Under the pieces are notes generated by a model that ran no database searches, was not told the DNA's origin, and saw only the letters and a program-made list of their open reading frames with translations. The translations under genes and the position numbers were made by a program. Positions 26,055 to 34,998 of a DNA stretch of 64,000 nucleotides are shown here, piece by piece; positions within the stretch are counted from its first letter, which is position 1, and the number at the start of each line of letters is the position of its first letter. Source of the stretch: Sphingobacterium multivorum (lineage in GTDB: Bacteria > Bacteroidota > Bacteroidia > Sphingobacteriales > Sphingobacteriaceae); NCBI RefSeq assembly GCF_039511225.1, contig NZ_CP154261.1, forward strand, positions 806,001-870,000. The letters are read 5' to 3'.

Positions 26055-29000
26055 TTAAAAGGATAAACTCACACCAAAAACAGCCTGTTTCATGGTTGGA
26101 TAGTTGGTGCCGCTAACCTCCGGATCGAAACCCTTATATTTGGTTATGGTCCAGAAATTTTCAAGCGATGCAAAAACACGTAGATTTTGCACCTGTATCC
26201 GCTTCGTAATATCGTTTGGAACTGTATAGCCCAGCTGGATATTTTTTACACGGACGAATGCCTTATTCTGTAACCAGAAATCGCTGTTTTTGGTATTTCT
26301 GGTATCTGTATAAGGCAGCAATCGTGGGAATTTGGCATCTGTAGCACCTTCAGTCCATCGGCCATCAGCAATTTCCTGATTGATCTGGTAGCCCCAGCGA
26401 ACAGTAGGTGTGTAATAACCATCCGTCCAGACCACTTTGTTGCCCGCGTTACCTTGCAAGAAGACCGAGAAATCAAATCCTTTATAATCGAATCCCATGT
26501 TAAAACCATAGGTCATGCGAGGCGCTGTACCATGGCCTACCGGAACCCTGTCATTGTCGTTGATGACGCCATCACCATTGGTGTCTTTATATAAAAGATC
26601 TCCTTTTTTAGGTGTGCCATAAGATGCGAATGGATTGACTTTTTGATTGGTATTCGGATCGATTGGCGCATTATCGATCATCTGCTGTACGAGCTGCATA
26701 TCAGCATCCGTCTGTAATATGCGATCGGTTAACAGGATATATTGGGTATTGATGGCATAACCTTCTTGAAGCAAATTGGAACCACTGATAGACTTGTCAT
26801 TGCCTTTAAACTTGACTACTTTATTGTCAATGAAAGTAAAGTTACCGCCAATGTTGAATTTAAAGTTATCGCCAATTTTATCGCGGTAAGTCAAATTCAG
26901 TTCGACACCATTATTACGTACTTTGGCCGCATTGGTGCGTGGTATTGTTGCATTTCCGACAACCAGGGGAGCGGGGAGATTGATTAAGATATTGTCCGTT
27001 ACTTTGTTAAAGACATCGATCGAGCCGCCCAGTTTGTAATTGAATAGGTCAAAATCCAAACCAGCATTCAGGATATAGGTATTTTCCCAAGTCAGAAGCG
27101 CATTGCTCAATACGGTCTGCGCAAAACCGACATAGAGCTGGTTATTTAACACATAGTTTGTTGGATTATAAAGCGCTTGGTATTCGTAATTGTTGATGTT
27201 GGCGTTTTTGCGGAAAGATTCATCGGTGGTTCCATTGTTACCCAGGGCGCCATATGATGCGCGGAATTTCAGGTTGGGCATCCATTTGACATCATAGAAA
27301 TCTTCTGAGGAAACCTTCCAGCCAAAGGAAGCTGAAGGGAATGTTCCCCATCTGCTTTTTCCGCTCATAAAACGTGATGAACCGTCCGTCCTTAGATTGG
27401 CTTCCAAGAGATATTTGTCATCCCAAGATAGGTTGATGCGGCCAAAAAACGAACGCATAGCCCAATCGGTGATGTTGCCTGAAGCCGACGCATCCATAGT
27501 CGCCGCGTTGAGGACGGTCAGCGAGGGGTCTACCAAATCGAGTTTGGATGCTGCAAACCAGCCATCTTTAAAATACTCCTGGCTGGCACCGACCATGACT
27601 TCATAGTTCAGTTTTTCAAACAGTTTGTTTTTATATTTAGCAATTCCATCCATGTAATAGCGGTAGGATTTGATCGATTCGTTGGTTACTGAAGAACGTC
27701 CTGTACCCGCTGTTGCAACTGTATTGGTCAGAAAGTTCCAGCGATCATTAAACACGGGTTGCGAATAGACGAAATCATCATCATAGGTATAGGTGTATGA
27801 TCCCTCGATAGAAAGTCCTTCGATAGGTTTCAGTTTTCCGTAGAATCGTGATACAAAGCGGTTTTTGTTGATGTTACCTTTCTGCGCATACAAGCGGTGG
27901 AGCACGTTGTTGGACTGCGGATCGTCTTCCGGATTATTTGGTGAACCAAATCTGCCATCTGGCGCACGCAGTACCATTCCTGGGGTACTTGCTGCAGCAA
28001 AAGTAAATACATCATCGATGATGTTGGTCCCAATATCTGTTTTGGAAACCACACCATTGATATTGGCTCCCAACGTTAACCAGGGTTTTACATCCGCTTC
28101 TAAATTGATACGTCCGGTATGACGTTTGTACGTTGCCTGTTCGATGATTCCAGGGTTGTTGAGGAGACCATAGGAGCCAAAGAACTTGATTTTGTCACTA
28201 CCACCCGTAAAGGAAAGGTTATGGTTTTGGCTGATTTTGTTTTGGAAAAGCTCCGAAACCCAGTCCGTGTTGGGGTATTTCAATGGATCCTGTCCAGCGT
28301 TCTGGCGCCAGAGGTCAATTTTTTCCTGCGAAAATATGGGCTTAGCATTTGGATCGCCATTGCGATAGCCTTCATTGATCAGCTCCATATAGTTGGCATA
28401 GTTGGAAACCATTCCAATGGTGTTGGATGGTTTTTGACTCGAGAAATAATTGTTGTAAATAACTTTAAATTGCTCTGATTTACCTTTTTTCGTAGTAATG
28501 AGGATAACGCCATTTGCGGCTCTTGAACCATAAATTGACGCTGAGGCAGCATCTTTCAACACCGATATGCTTTCTACATCTTGGGGGTTGATTAGGTTCA
28601 TGTCGCCAATAACGCCGTCGATCACGACAAGTGGGTTGGCATTATTGAGTGTTCCCTGTCCACGAACACGCAGTGTTCCCCCATCACTGCCCGGTCTACC
28701 TGAGCCCTGATTAACATATAACCCCGGTGCCTGCCCAGCTAGGCCAGCTGACAAGGAGGTTACAGGTCTGCTTTCCACCACCTCAGACATCTGGATGGAA
28801 GAGACCGAACCGGTTACATTCTCTTTTTTCTGTGTACCAAAACCGACAACAACAACCTCGTCAAGTCCCTTGGATTCATTTTCCAAGGTGATTGTAAGGG
28901 GGCTGCCGGCTTGCGCCTTAGTCTCGATACTTTTATAACCGACGCTGGTGAAAATTAATATTGCATCGTTCTGTTGACTTTTGAGTTCGAATGAACCACT

Positions 29001-29255
29001 TGCATTGGTCGATGTTGCTAGATTCGTTCCTTTAATCTGAACGGTGACATTGGCAATGCCTTTGCCGTCTTTGTCTACAACCTTACCCCGAATGGTTGTC
29101 TGCTGTATGGCCAGTGAAAGCTTGCTGTTTGTTTTAACAGGTGCAAATGGAGTCGCTTGTGTTGTCAGGCTAGATACGACCAACAAGCAGGATAATGGTA
29201 TTGCCGGATACATCCAACGATTCTTCGAAACGGATGCGTTTTTGATCTTGATCAT
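26055..29255 (-). CDS. SusC/RagA-family TonB-linked outer-membrane transporter (GAG locus)
   Basis: 1066 residues. The signal peptide is around YPAIPLSCLLVVSSLTTQA. A carboxypeptidase-regulatory-like domain (IRGKVVDKDGKGIANVTVQI) follows, then GLDEVVVVGFGTQKKENVTG and the plug signature SISVLKDAASASIYGSRAAN. The C-terminus is AVFGVSLSF. There is no STN domain, so regulation is not through FecR but probably through the LacI-like site upstream. It is the first gene of the minus-strand operon SusC-SusD-heparinase-GH88. Confidence 0.95.
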   Translation of the reverse strand: MIKIKNASVSKNRWMYPAIPLSCLLVVSSLTTQATPFAPVKTNSKLSLAIQQTTIRGKVVDKDGKGIANVTVQIKGTNLATSTNASGSFELKSQQNDAILIFTSVGYKSIETKAQAGSPLTITLENESKGLDEVVVVGFGTQKKENVTGSVSSIQMSEVVESRPVTSLSAGLAGQAPGLYVNQGSGRPGSDGGTLRVRGQGTLNNANPLVVIDGVIGDMNLINPQDVESISVLKDAASASIYGSRAANGVILITTKKGKSEQFKVIYNNYFSSQKPSNTIGMVSNYANYMELINEGYRNGDPNAKPIFSQEKIDLWRQNAGQDPLKYPNTDWVSELFQNKISQNHNLSFTGGSDKIKFFGSYGLLNNPGIIEQATYKRHTGRINLEADVKPWLTLGANINGVVSKTDIGTNIIDDVFTFAAASTPGMVLRAPDGRFGSPNNPEDDPQSNNVLHRLYAQKGNINKNRFVSRFYGKLKPIEGLSIEGSYTYTYDDDFVYSQPVFNDRWNFLTNTVATAGTGRSSVTNESIKSYRYYMDGIAKYKNKLFEKLNYEVMVGASQEYFKDGWFAASKLDLVDPSLTVLNAATMDASASGNITDWAMRSFFGRINLSWDDKYLLEANLRTDGSSRFMSGKSRWGTFPSASFGWKVSSEDFYDVKWMPNLKFRASYGALGNNGTTDESFRKNANINNYEYQALYNPTNYVLNNQLYVGFAQTVLSNALLTWENTYILNAGLDFDLFNYKLGGSIDVFNKVTDNILINLPAPLVVGNATIPRTNAAKVRNNGVELNLTYRDKIGDNFKFNIGGNFTFIDNKVVKFKGNDKSISGSNLLQEGYAINTQYILLTDRILQTDADMQLVQQMIDNAPIDPNTNQKVNPFASYGTPKKGDLLYKDTNGDGVINDNDRVPVGHGTAPRMTYGFNMGFDYKGFDFSVFLQGNAGNKVVWTDGYYTPTVRWGYQINQEIADGRWTEGATDAKFPRLLPYTDTRNTKNSDFWLQNKAFVRVKNIQLGYTVPNDITKRIQVQNLRVFASLENFWTITKYKGFDPEVSGTNYPTMKQAVFGVSLSF

Positions 29256-29341
29256 AGGCTTTTAGATTTAATTGGTCTGAAAAATAAATTTTCTATGAAG
29301 TGAATTTACAGTATTGGCAGAAAACAATAAGCACGTTTTTT

Positions 29342-29355
29342 CGCAATCGTTTTCG
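29342..29355. promoter_or_regulatory. LacI-like operator upstream of the GAG-locus SusC
   Basis: On the plus strand it reads CGCAATCGTTTTCG; on the susC sense strand CGAAAACGATTGCG. This is the same CGnAAn-CG-nTTnCG palindrome as at 17352-17366. It lies 87 bases before the susC start codon (29255), and the next gene on the plus strand starts at 29512. The gap otherwise holds no clear -7 box. Confidence 0.5.
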
Positions 29356-29511
29356 TAACAGCGCGCCGAAAAACCGAAAGATTTTTGGTTAATATTTGTT
29401 TAGAAATGTATGACTGCCGGGAGTATTTTGGATTATTAGTTCAACGGTCGGTGTAGCGTTTAAAGGCAATTATCGTTAAATAAAGAAATTATGTAAACCT
29501 ATTTCTTTCGT

Positions 29512-30204
29512 ATGACGAATATCAAAAAAAACGCGTTATTGTTGTGTCTGTCACTTGGAGCATATACAGGCTATGCGCAGACAAAATGGAATGTAAAAGC
29601 TGGAGTTGCCTTTTCAAATGTGGATGCTAAAAATAAAGCGGGCGATAAGGCCAGCACGGCCGCGGTTTCAGGTCTGTATTTGGGGCTCGGTCCCACATTA
29701 CGCCTCAGTGAGTATTTCTCTTTAGAACCGGCCTTTATATTCGCTAAACGTGGATTTGAACGAAATGAGGGAAATGTTATAGGCTGGGGTAAGGATTTTA
29801 AAGCACATACGTCTTATATCGAAATGCCTATCGATGTTGTTTTTAATGCTACGATTGGTGCAGGTAAACTGGAGGTCGGTATAGGCCCTTATATCGGTTA
29901 TGGATTAGGTGGGAAATGGAAAACCTCAGGCCCTGTCCACTTAGGTGATATTGCCATTGGTGAGGAGGGCGATATTAAATTTACGAACGATGCCAGTGAA
30001 GGTGAATATGGAAGCTATAATCTTGGGAGACCTTTTGATTACGGCGCTCGTGCAAAAGTGAATTATCTTTTTAGGGAACATTATCTTGTCGGCATAGAAG
30101 TTCAGAAAGGAATTGCCAATTTGGAATCCAAATGGGGGGATTATAAATCTGGAGATGCTATACGTAACCGCTCTTTGGGTATTTCGCTTGGCTATCGGTT
30201 TTAG
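29512..30204 (+). CDS. Small outer-membrane beta-barrel protein (PorT-like)
   Basis: 230 residues. Signal peptide MTNIKKNALLLCLSLGAYTGYAQ. Alternating strands follow with aromatic ends, such as GLYLGLGPTLRLSEYFSLEPAFIF and IEVGIGPYIGYGLGGKW-like segments (quoted approximately), ending in GISLGYRF (C-terminal Phe). This pattern is of the OmpA/PorT-type barrels common in Bacteroidota. The function is unknown; it may simply be a structural porin. It stands alone between the divergent SusC and the convergent TonB-dependent receptor. Confidence 0.8.
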   Translation: MTNIKKNALLLCLSLGAYTGYAQTKWNVKAGVAFSNVDAKNKAGDKASTAAVSGLYLGLGPTLRLSEYFSLEPAFIFAKRGFERNEGNVIGWGKDFKAHTSYIEMPIDVVFNATIGAGKLEVGIGPYIGYGLGGKWKTSGPVHLGDIAIGEEGDIKFTNDASEGEYGSYNLGRPFDYGARAKVNYLFREHYLVGIEVQKGIANLESKWGDYKSGDAIRNRSLGISLGYRF

Positions 30205-30263
30205 TGACTTGAAAACGGCGAATAATTAGTTGACGTTGTAGGAAGCATGAGCCGTCTCATCAA

Positions 30264-30311
30264 TCCAGTCGTTTGCCTTCAGCGCCTGCTGTCTGGAGAC
30301 AAACGACTGGA
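30264..30311. repeat. Long inverted repeat between convergent genes
   Basis: A perfect 12-bp inverted repeat, TCCAGTCGTTTG at 30264-30275 and CAAACGACTGGA at 30300-30311. The 24 bases between the arms can pair further (CAGC/GCTG near the tip). There is no T-run next to the stem, so it is not a standard terminator, although it lies where one is expected, between the barrel gene (plus) and the TonB-dependent receptor (minus). Confidence 0.5.
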
Positions 30312-30347
30312 AATAAATCTTTCCGTTGTACGTGCTACTCTTGCGAA

Positions 30348-32738
30348 TTAGAATTCAATCCGGTAGTTAATGGTTGGAATAATACCAGTCCATTTTTGGG
30401 GTTCAATGATGCGTTTGCTGAAATTATAATGCATACCTACCGTGTTCTCTCTATTGAGTAGATTCTGAATATCCAAAATAAACAGATGGCTTACTTTTTT
30501 GCGGTTAACCCGATAGCTCGATGAGAAATCAACACGTACATAGGGATCGGCAGTCAGTGTATTGATGCGATCTTGGTCAATAATTTCTTCATCCAGACGA
30601 AGCGATTCTTCTTCCAGAACAGGGGAATATTTTCTTCCGCCGGCATAAATTAATTTGGCATTCAGACCGAACAGATTATTTTTATTCTTTCCCACGGTCC
30701 ATTCTTTCCCCATCAGCAAATTTCCTACATAACGTGTGTTGAATGTAGTATTGTACTCTTTACCATTAAGCGCCTTAAACTTCGAGTCAAAAAGGGAGGT
30801 CGTTGCCATAAAGTAATAACCCTTGCTCAAAGACTTTTCAAGCGTGAGTTCAATGCCGTAGTTTTTACCGGTTCCTTTATTGATAAGCTGGCGGTAGCTT
30901 GAAGTACCAATGGCTGCAATATCCGATACATTGAGTAAGGAGAAGTTGATGTCGGAATCGGTCGATACTGGGACATCATAAAGATGTTGATAATATATTT
31001 CTGTCTTAAATCGGAGTGTTCTGCTGAGGTTCTTTTCATAGCCAATAACAGCCTGGGCGGATTTGGTTGGCGAGAGAGCCTTGTTTGGTTCAGGGCTTGT
31101 TTGATCGCTACTCTTGGCAAAATAATAAGCCAAGGGTTCCAGTCGGTTATATAAGCCGGTTCCGAAGGAGATGGTTTGGTCTGCAGCAACATGCCAATTG
31201 AGACCAAGCCTTGGCTCGATAGACCAGCTTTTGCTCAGCGCAAAGTAATTTGTATGTACGCCGGTGTTTAGCGTCAATTTTTCGTTTAAAACTGTTTTTA
31301 ACTGTGCAAAAGCATCATAAGTACTTGTATTCCCATTCTCTTTAATCCGTTCCCGTAGGCTGGCTAATTCGGTGTCATAGCTTAGTGCATACAAATCATA
31401 ACGTAATAGGCTTGCATTTAAGCCCGCTCTAATCGTATTTTTACTGTCGGCGCGATAGTTTAACGTACCTGCATAGCGAAGAGCCGTATTCGTAAATTTG
31501 TCCTTGTGATAGAGGCTGGAAATATAGTCCCGTGTTAATGTATCGGTTCGGTTGGAATTACGGCTAAGGGACATGGAAACAATGTTTGTGAAATATAATC
31601 TGTCGTTCGCAATGTACTGATGTTTTAGTCCGGCACTTCCGGCATTAAATTTTACATCCAGATCCTGGGCATCTGTCCGTTCCTCCCATTTTTCGTAATT
31701 ACGTTCAGCAGTTTGTTGGAGTTTTCCTAAGCCGCCTATGCCGAATAAGGAAAAAGTTCCAGCCTTTTTTGTGGGAAATACAAAATTAAAAGAAAGATCC
31801 TGGTATTTTGGGACGCCTGTGTCTGAAACTTTTACACCTACTTTTTCCAGGAGGCTCAAGGAAGAATAGCGATAACTAATCAAATAGGAGGCGTCACTTC
31901 CTTTTTTGAAAGGCCCTTCTAACGTTGCTCCTACGCCCAGGACTCCGACGTTGAACGTGTATTCGCGTTTGTCGGTATTTCCTTTACGAAACCTCAGGTC
32001 AAAAACACCAGCCGTTGCATTGCTGTATTCCGCTGCAAGTCCACCGGTATAGAAATCAGACTTTCCCAATACCATGGTATTGAGCATACTGATTCCGCCG
32101 CCCGCAGCGCCTTCGGCTCCAAAATGATTGGGATTTACAATTTCGATACCTTCAAGCCGCCATTGCAAGCTTTTTGGGGAATTTCCGCGAACAATAATTT
32201 CATTGTCATCGCCGCCGGCAGCGACACCTGGAAAACTCTGTGCCATACGGGCGGGATCAAAAAAAGCGCCTGCATAACGATTTGTTTCCTCAGGAGAAAA
32301 GGAACGTCCACTCGTCATTGCCATCTGATTGAGCGGTTGTTTCCCTGCATTGGCGTAGACGATAGCCTCAGCTAATGCATTAGTTTGTGTCTCCATTTCC
32401 ACATTAACCATATTCTCCCGGCCACTGGTGATGAGTAATTCCGTAAATTCTTCTGGTTTGTATCCGGCCATGCGAACTTGAAGCTGTTGACGCCCAACCG
32501 GAACTTGCTGCAGCCGAAATATGCCCTGTGTATCAGTACTTACAGACTTTGTCCCATCGCTGGATGAAATAACAATTGTGGCACCTACAATCGGTAATCT
32601 GGTATTTTTATCTATCACGGTTCCTTTGACGGTTTCGGTCACAAACTGATTTTTTTGCTTAGGCGATGCTGGTTGCTGGGCTGATGTAATCCCTGCTTGA
32701 AGCAATAATCCAATGATTAAGATTGGCGATAGTTTCAT
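30348..32738 (-). CDS. TonB-dependent receptor with N-terminal regulatory-like domain
   Basis: 796 residues. The signal peptide ends near LLLQAGITSAQ. A carboxypeptidase-regulatory-like domain (VKGTVIDKNTRLPIVGATI) is followed by a plug domain (RMAQSFPGVAAGGDDNEIIV, then SPKSLQWRLEGIEIVNPNHFG). The barrel ends in IIPTINYRIEF. It is shorter than SusC proteins and has no SusD partner, so it is probably a stand-alone importer for a metal chelate, peptide or similar small ligand; no substrate can be read. It is divergent from the ECF sigma gene across a 470-base gap rich in repeats. Its regulation is unknown. Confidence 0.9.
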   Translation of the reverse strand: MKLSPILIIGLLLQAGITSAQQPASPKQKNQFVTETVKGTVIDKNTRLPIVGATIVISSSDGTKSVSTDTQGIFRLQQVPVGRQQLQVRMAGYKPEEFTELLITSGRENMVNVEMETQTNALAEAIVYANAGKQPLNQMAMTSGRSFSPEETNRYAGAFFDPARMAQSFPGVAAGGDDNEIIVRGNSPKSLQWRLEGIEIVNPNHFGAEGAAGGGISMLNTMVLGKSDFYTGGLAAEYSNATAGVFDLRFRKGNTDKREYTFNVGVLGVGATLEGPFKKGSDASYLISYRYSSLSLLEKVGVKVSDTGVPKYQDLSFNFVFPTKKAGTFSLFGIGGLGKLQQTAERNYEKWEERTDAQDLDVKFNAGSAGLKHQYIANDRLYFTNIVSMSLSRNSNRTDTLTRDYISSLYHKDKFTNTALRYAGTLNYRADSKNTIRAGLNASLLRYDLYALSYDTELASLRERIKENGNTSTYDAFAQLKTVLNEKLTLNTGVHTNYFALSKSWSIEPRLGLNWHVAADQTISFGTGLYNRLEPLAYYFAKSSDQTSPEPNKALSPTKSAQAVIGYEKNLSRTLRFKTEIYYQHLYDVPVSTDSDINFSLLNVSDIAAIGTSSYRQLINKGTGKNYGIELTLEKSLSKGYYFMATTSLFDSKFKALNGKEYNTTFNTRYVGNLLMGKEWTVGKNKNNLFGLNAKLIYAGGRKYSPVLEEESLRLDEEIIDQDRINTLTADPYVRVDFSSSYRVNRKKVSHLFILDIQNLLNRENTVGMHYNFSKRIIEPQKWTGIIPTINYRIEF

Positions 32739-33090
32739 AAAAGATTAGTTTTTATCTTTATGACAGCTGGCATTCAATTTACCCTTAGCTTATTACTTGA
32801 TTTTTTATTTTTCACTCCACTAAGATGCTTGATTCAACGTTAGGTTGCCTATCATTACAGGAAATTTTATACGCTTTTTCTATAAGTAGCTATTAACATA
32901 AAGTGTGTTGATTATAAGTTTATTAACATTGTTATTAACATTTTTGTGGAGCTGTTTTTGGCCTAAATGCTTAATCGTGAAAAAATAGGAAATCCGCTAT
33001 GTTTTTAACAAAATATCTGCTCTAAACTAGAAAGTTAACATGTTTATTAACAATTCCTGGGATGGTTTTTTACAAACAGGAAGCGGATTG

Positions 33091-33162
33091 CATTCAAATG
33101 GCGCAGTTCATTCAAATGGCGCAGTTTATTCATATAGTAGAGTGCATTCAAATAAAAGCTTC
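33091..33162. repeat. 18-bp tandem repeat upstream of the sigma factor
   Basis: The first two units, CATTCAAATGGCGCAGTT at 33091-33108 and 33109-33126, are identical. The third (33127-33144, TATTCATATAGTAGAGTG) and fourth (33145-33162, starting CATTCAAATA) are degenerate. The array ends 47 bases before the sigma-factor GTG. Confidence 0.8.
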
Positions 33163-33196
33163 CCGAAAAATTAACATTTTGATAATCTGACGAACC

Positions 33197-33204
33197 TATC
33201 TTTG
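33197..33204 (+). promoter_or_regulatory. Putative -7 element before the sigma gene
   Basis: TATCTTTG matches TAnnTTTG. It ends only 4 bases before the GTG at 33209, so the transcript would be nearly leaderless. A TTTG at 33178-33181 is closer than the usual -33 spacing. This is a weak call because the start codon itself is uncertain. Confidence 0.35.
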
Positions 33205-33208
33205 TGAG

Positions 33209-33829
33209 GTGAAAACTACCGAAGCCAATGTAGATAACCACCATGTGTTGCGTTTTAAAGAAGGTGACCCCACCGCTTTTGCCTATTTCTTTGAGCGGTA
33301 TTGGGAGGATCTATACACTGTCGCTTTTCGTCACCTTCGGGAAGAGGATCAGGCAAAGGATCTTGTGCAGGAAGTTTTTATCCATATCTGGGAAAAACGA
33401 TCGCTCGTGAGTACTGAATACTCCGATATAAAATTCTATTTCCACAAAGCCCTCAAAAACAAAATACTGAATTACTACGCCTCAGAGCGGGTACGAAAAC
33501 AGGTCTTGGAAAATTCAATGGAACGCATGGAGGCTTTTTCCAATTTGGATAGTCAGGCTTTTGCTAGGTATAAGGCGCTGGAGACTATTGTAGATGATTC
33601 GATCGACAAATTACCTAAATTGATGAAAGCAGTCTACCTCATGCGTTCCGACAATTATTCGATCACACAAATTGCCAAGGAACTCAATCTGGCGGAACAG
33701 ACCGTTAAAAACTACCTGTCAGAGGCCAAAAAGATCATGCGGTACGAATTGACAAGACGATTTGCCGACCATGATTCTATATTTCTATTGCTTGCGGGCA
33801 GCGCTCTCCTTTATGGTTATTTAATATAA
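33209..33829 (+). CDS. ECF RNA polymerase sigma-70 factor
   Basis: 206 residues from a GTG; no other start codon lies between it and the upstream stop at 33188. Region 2 is seen in FFERYWEDLYTVAFRHLREE and DLVQEVFIHIWEKR. Region 4 is seen in LPKLMKAVYLMRSDNYSITQ and LNLAEQTVKNYLSEAKK. An odd hydrophobic tail (SIFLLLAGSALLYGYLI) ends the protein, as in many Bacteroidota ECF factors. It is followed by fecR and an STN-type SusC, so it is expected to transcribe the downstream SusC/SusD genes when a ligand is sensed at the cell surface. The anti-sigma gene begins 57 bases after its stop. Confidence 0.93.
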   Translation: MKTTEANVDNHHVLRFKEGDPTAFAYFFERYWEDLYTVAFRHLREEDQAKDLVQEVFIHIWEKRSLVSTEYSDIKFYFHKALKNKILNYYASERVRKQVLENSMERMEAFSNLDSQAFARYKALETIVDDSIDKLPKLMKAVYLMRSDNYSITQIAKELNLAEQTVKNYLSEAKKIMRYELTRRFADHDSIFLLLAGSALLYGYLI

Positions 33830-33886
33830 AGAACATATTTAATTAAAGTACTTTGCCCGCTTTGATCTGTATTAGTATAAAAATTA

Positions 33887-34882
33887 ATGCAGGTGAATTT
33901 AGAACGTTTTAAACTTATCATAACAGATTATCTCGGAGGAAAATCGACCGAGGAGGAAAGAGGTCATGTTGACAATTGGTACGAGTCGATTTCAAACGAT
34001 GATATTAATCCCTTTATCGATGCAAATCATCGGGAAAAAATCAAACAAGAATTATTTATTCGTGTAGGAATAGCTGAAGCACCTGTCAAGGAAAAGAAGA
34101 TGCAAGCCACAGCGGTCAGAAAATTCTCTTGGCTTTCAGCTGCAGCGGCTATTCTGGTTATAGGAGGTATCAGTCTGCTATTTTTTCAGCATAACCCGAT
34201 GTCGCTTTCCCAAAAGCAGACAGAAACGATCGCATTATTGACAGAAACGGTCACGGATGCGGGCGAACTGAAAGAAATTCAGTTGCCTGATGGGACATCC
34301 ATTTTTTTAAATGGAAATACGCGTATTCGCTACGATCGCAAAAATTTTGCTTCAAATAGAAGATTCTTTTTAGATCGAGGGGAGGCATTCTTTCGGGTCA
34401 AACGGGATACCTTACATCCATTTAAGATAGAAACAGGCATCGTTTCTGTCGCAGTCCTAGGAACATCCTTCAACGTTAACAATTCGATGTCTACTAAACA
34501 GGTGACGGTCGAAGTTAAAACGGGGCGTGTGCGTGTTGCAAATGCAAAAAATGGAGCGAACCATATGCTTACAGCAGGTAAGGCCGTACGGTATAGCGTA
34601 GCTCATAATGACTTTGAAACTTTCGATAGGGATCCAGCTTATATCAATCTTTGGACACAAGGCGGTATGCAATTGAATAACATCGGCTTCAAGGAACTAA
34701 AAGAAGTAATCTATAATCGCTTCGGCGTTATGCTGCATACCGACAATCTGAATACTGATACATTTAATTATTCACTGATGATACCGCATGTACAGTCATT
34801 GGATCAAGTGCTGAATATCATTTGCAATATTCATCAAATCAAATTTAGGAGGGAGAAAAATGGAATAATCTTATACAAATAA
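33887..34882 (+). CDS. FecR-type anti-sigma factor
   Basis: 331 residues. The N-terminal cytoplasmic part (about 1-80) contacts the sigma factor (KSTEEERGHVDNWYESIS). One membrane segment, LSAAAAILVIGGISLLFF, follows. The periplasmic FecR domain carries LPDGTSIFLNGNTRIRYD and FFLDRGEAFFRVKRD, with VAVLGTSFNVN. The final part resembles DUF4974 (NNIGFKELKEVIYNRFGVML). It relays the signal from the STN domain of the next SusC to the ECF factor. The gene order sigma-fecR-susC-susD is the classic trans-envelope switch. Confidence 0.93.
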   Translation: MQVNLERFKLIITDYLGGKSTEEERGHVDNWYESISNDDINPFIDANHREKIKQELFIRVGIAEAPVKEKKMQATAVRKFSWLSAAAAILVIGGISLLFFQHNPMSLSQKQTETIALLTETVTDAGELKEIQLPDGTSIFLNGNTRIRYDRKNFASNRRFFLDRGEAFFRVKRDTLHPFKIETGIVSVAVLGTSFNVNNSMSTKQVTVEVKTGRVRVANAKNGANHMLTAGKAVRYSVAHNDFETFDRDPAYINLWTQGGMQLNNIGFKELKEVIYNRFGVMLHTDNLNTDTFNYSLMIPHVQSLDQVLNIICNIHQIKFRREKNGIILYK

Positions 34883-34998
34883 AGCTGTAGGGGTAGAACA
34901 GCATAATTTATCTGCTCAAGAAAAGTGCTCATCTGGCAAACCGCTAAATCGACCAGTGAGCACCCGAATATTCATGTTTAAAACATTCATACAAATAT

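Larger units (their letters stand above)
32739..33208. other. 470-base gap with TTAACA array and 18-bp repeats
   Basis: No gene is seen. The region contains seven TTAACA hexamers (32893, 32923, 32935, 33005, 33035, 33047, 33171) on the plus strand. Four 18-base repeat units lie at 33091-33162. A TATCTTTG -7 element is at 33197-33204. It probably carries the promoters of the receptor on the minus strand and of the sigma factor on the plus strand. Confidence 0.6.

Noticed and set aside
30264..30311. Integron attC site or transposon end
   Set aside because: There is no integrase or transposase gene nearby and no target-site duplication; only the inverted repeat is supported.
33091..33162. CRISPR array
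   Set aside because: The units are contiguous tandem repeats without spacers, and no cas genes are near.
33047..33244. Minus-strand 65-aa frame with repeated HLN
   Set aside because: The repeated residues come from the 18-bp DNA repeat; the frame overlaps the sigma start and has no family.
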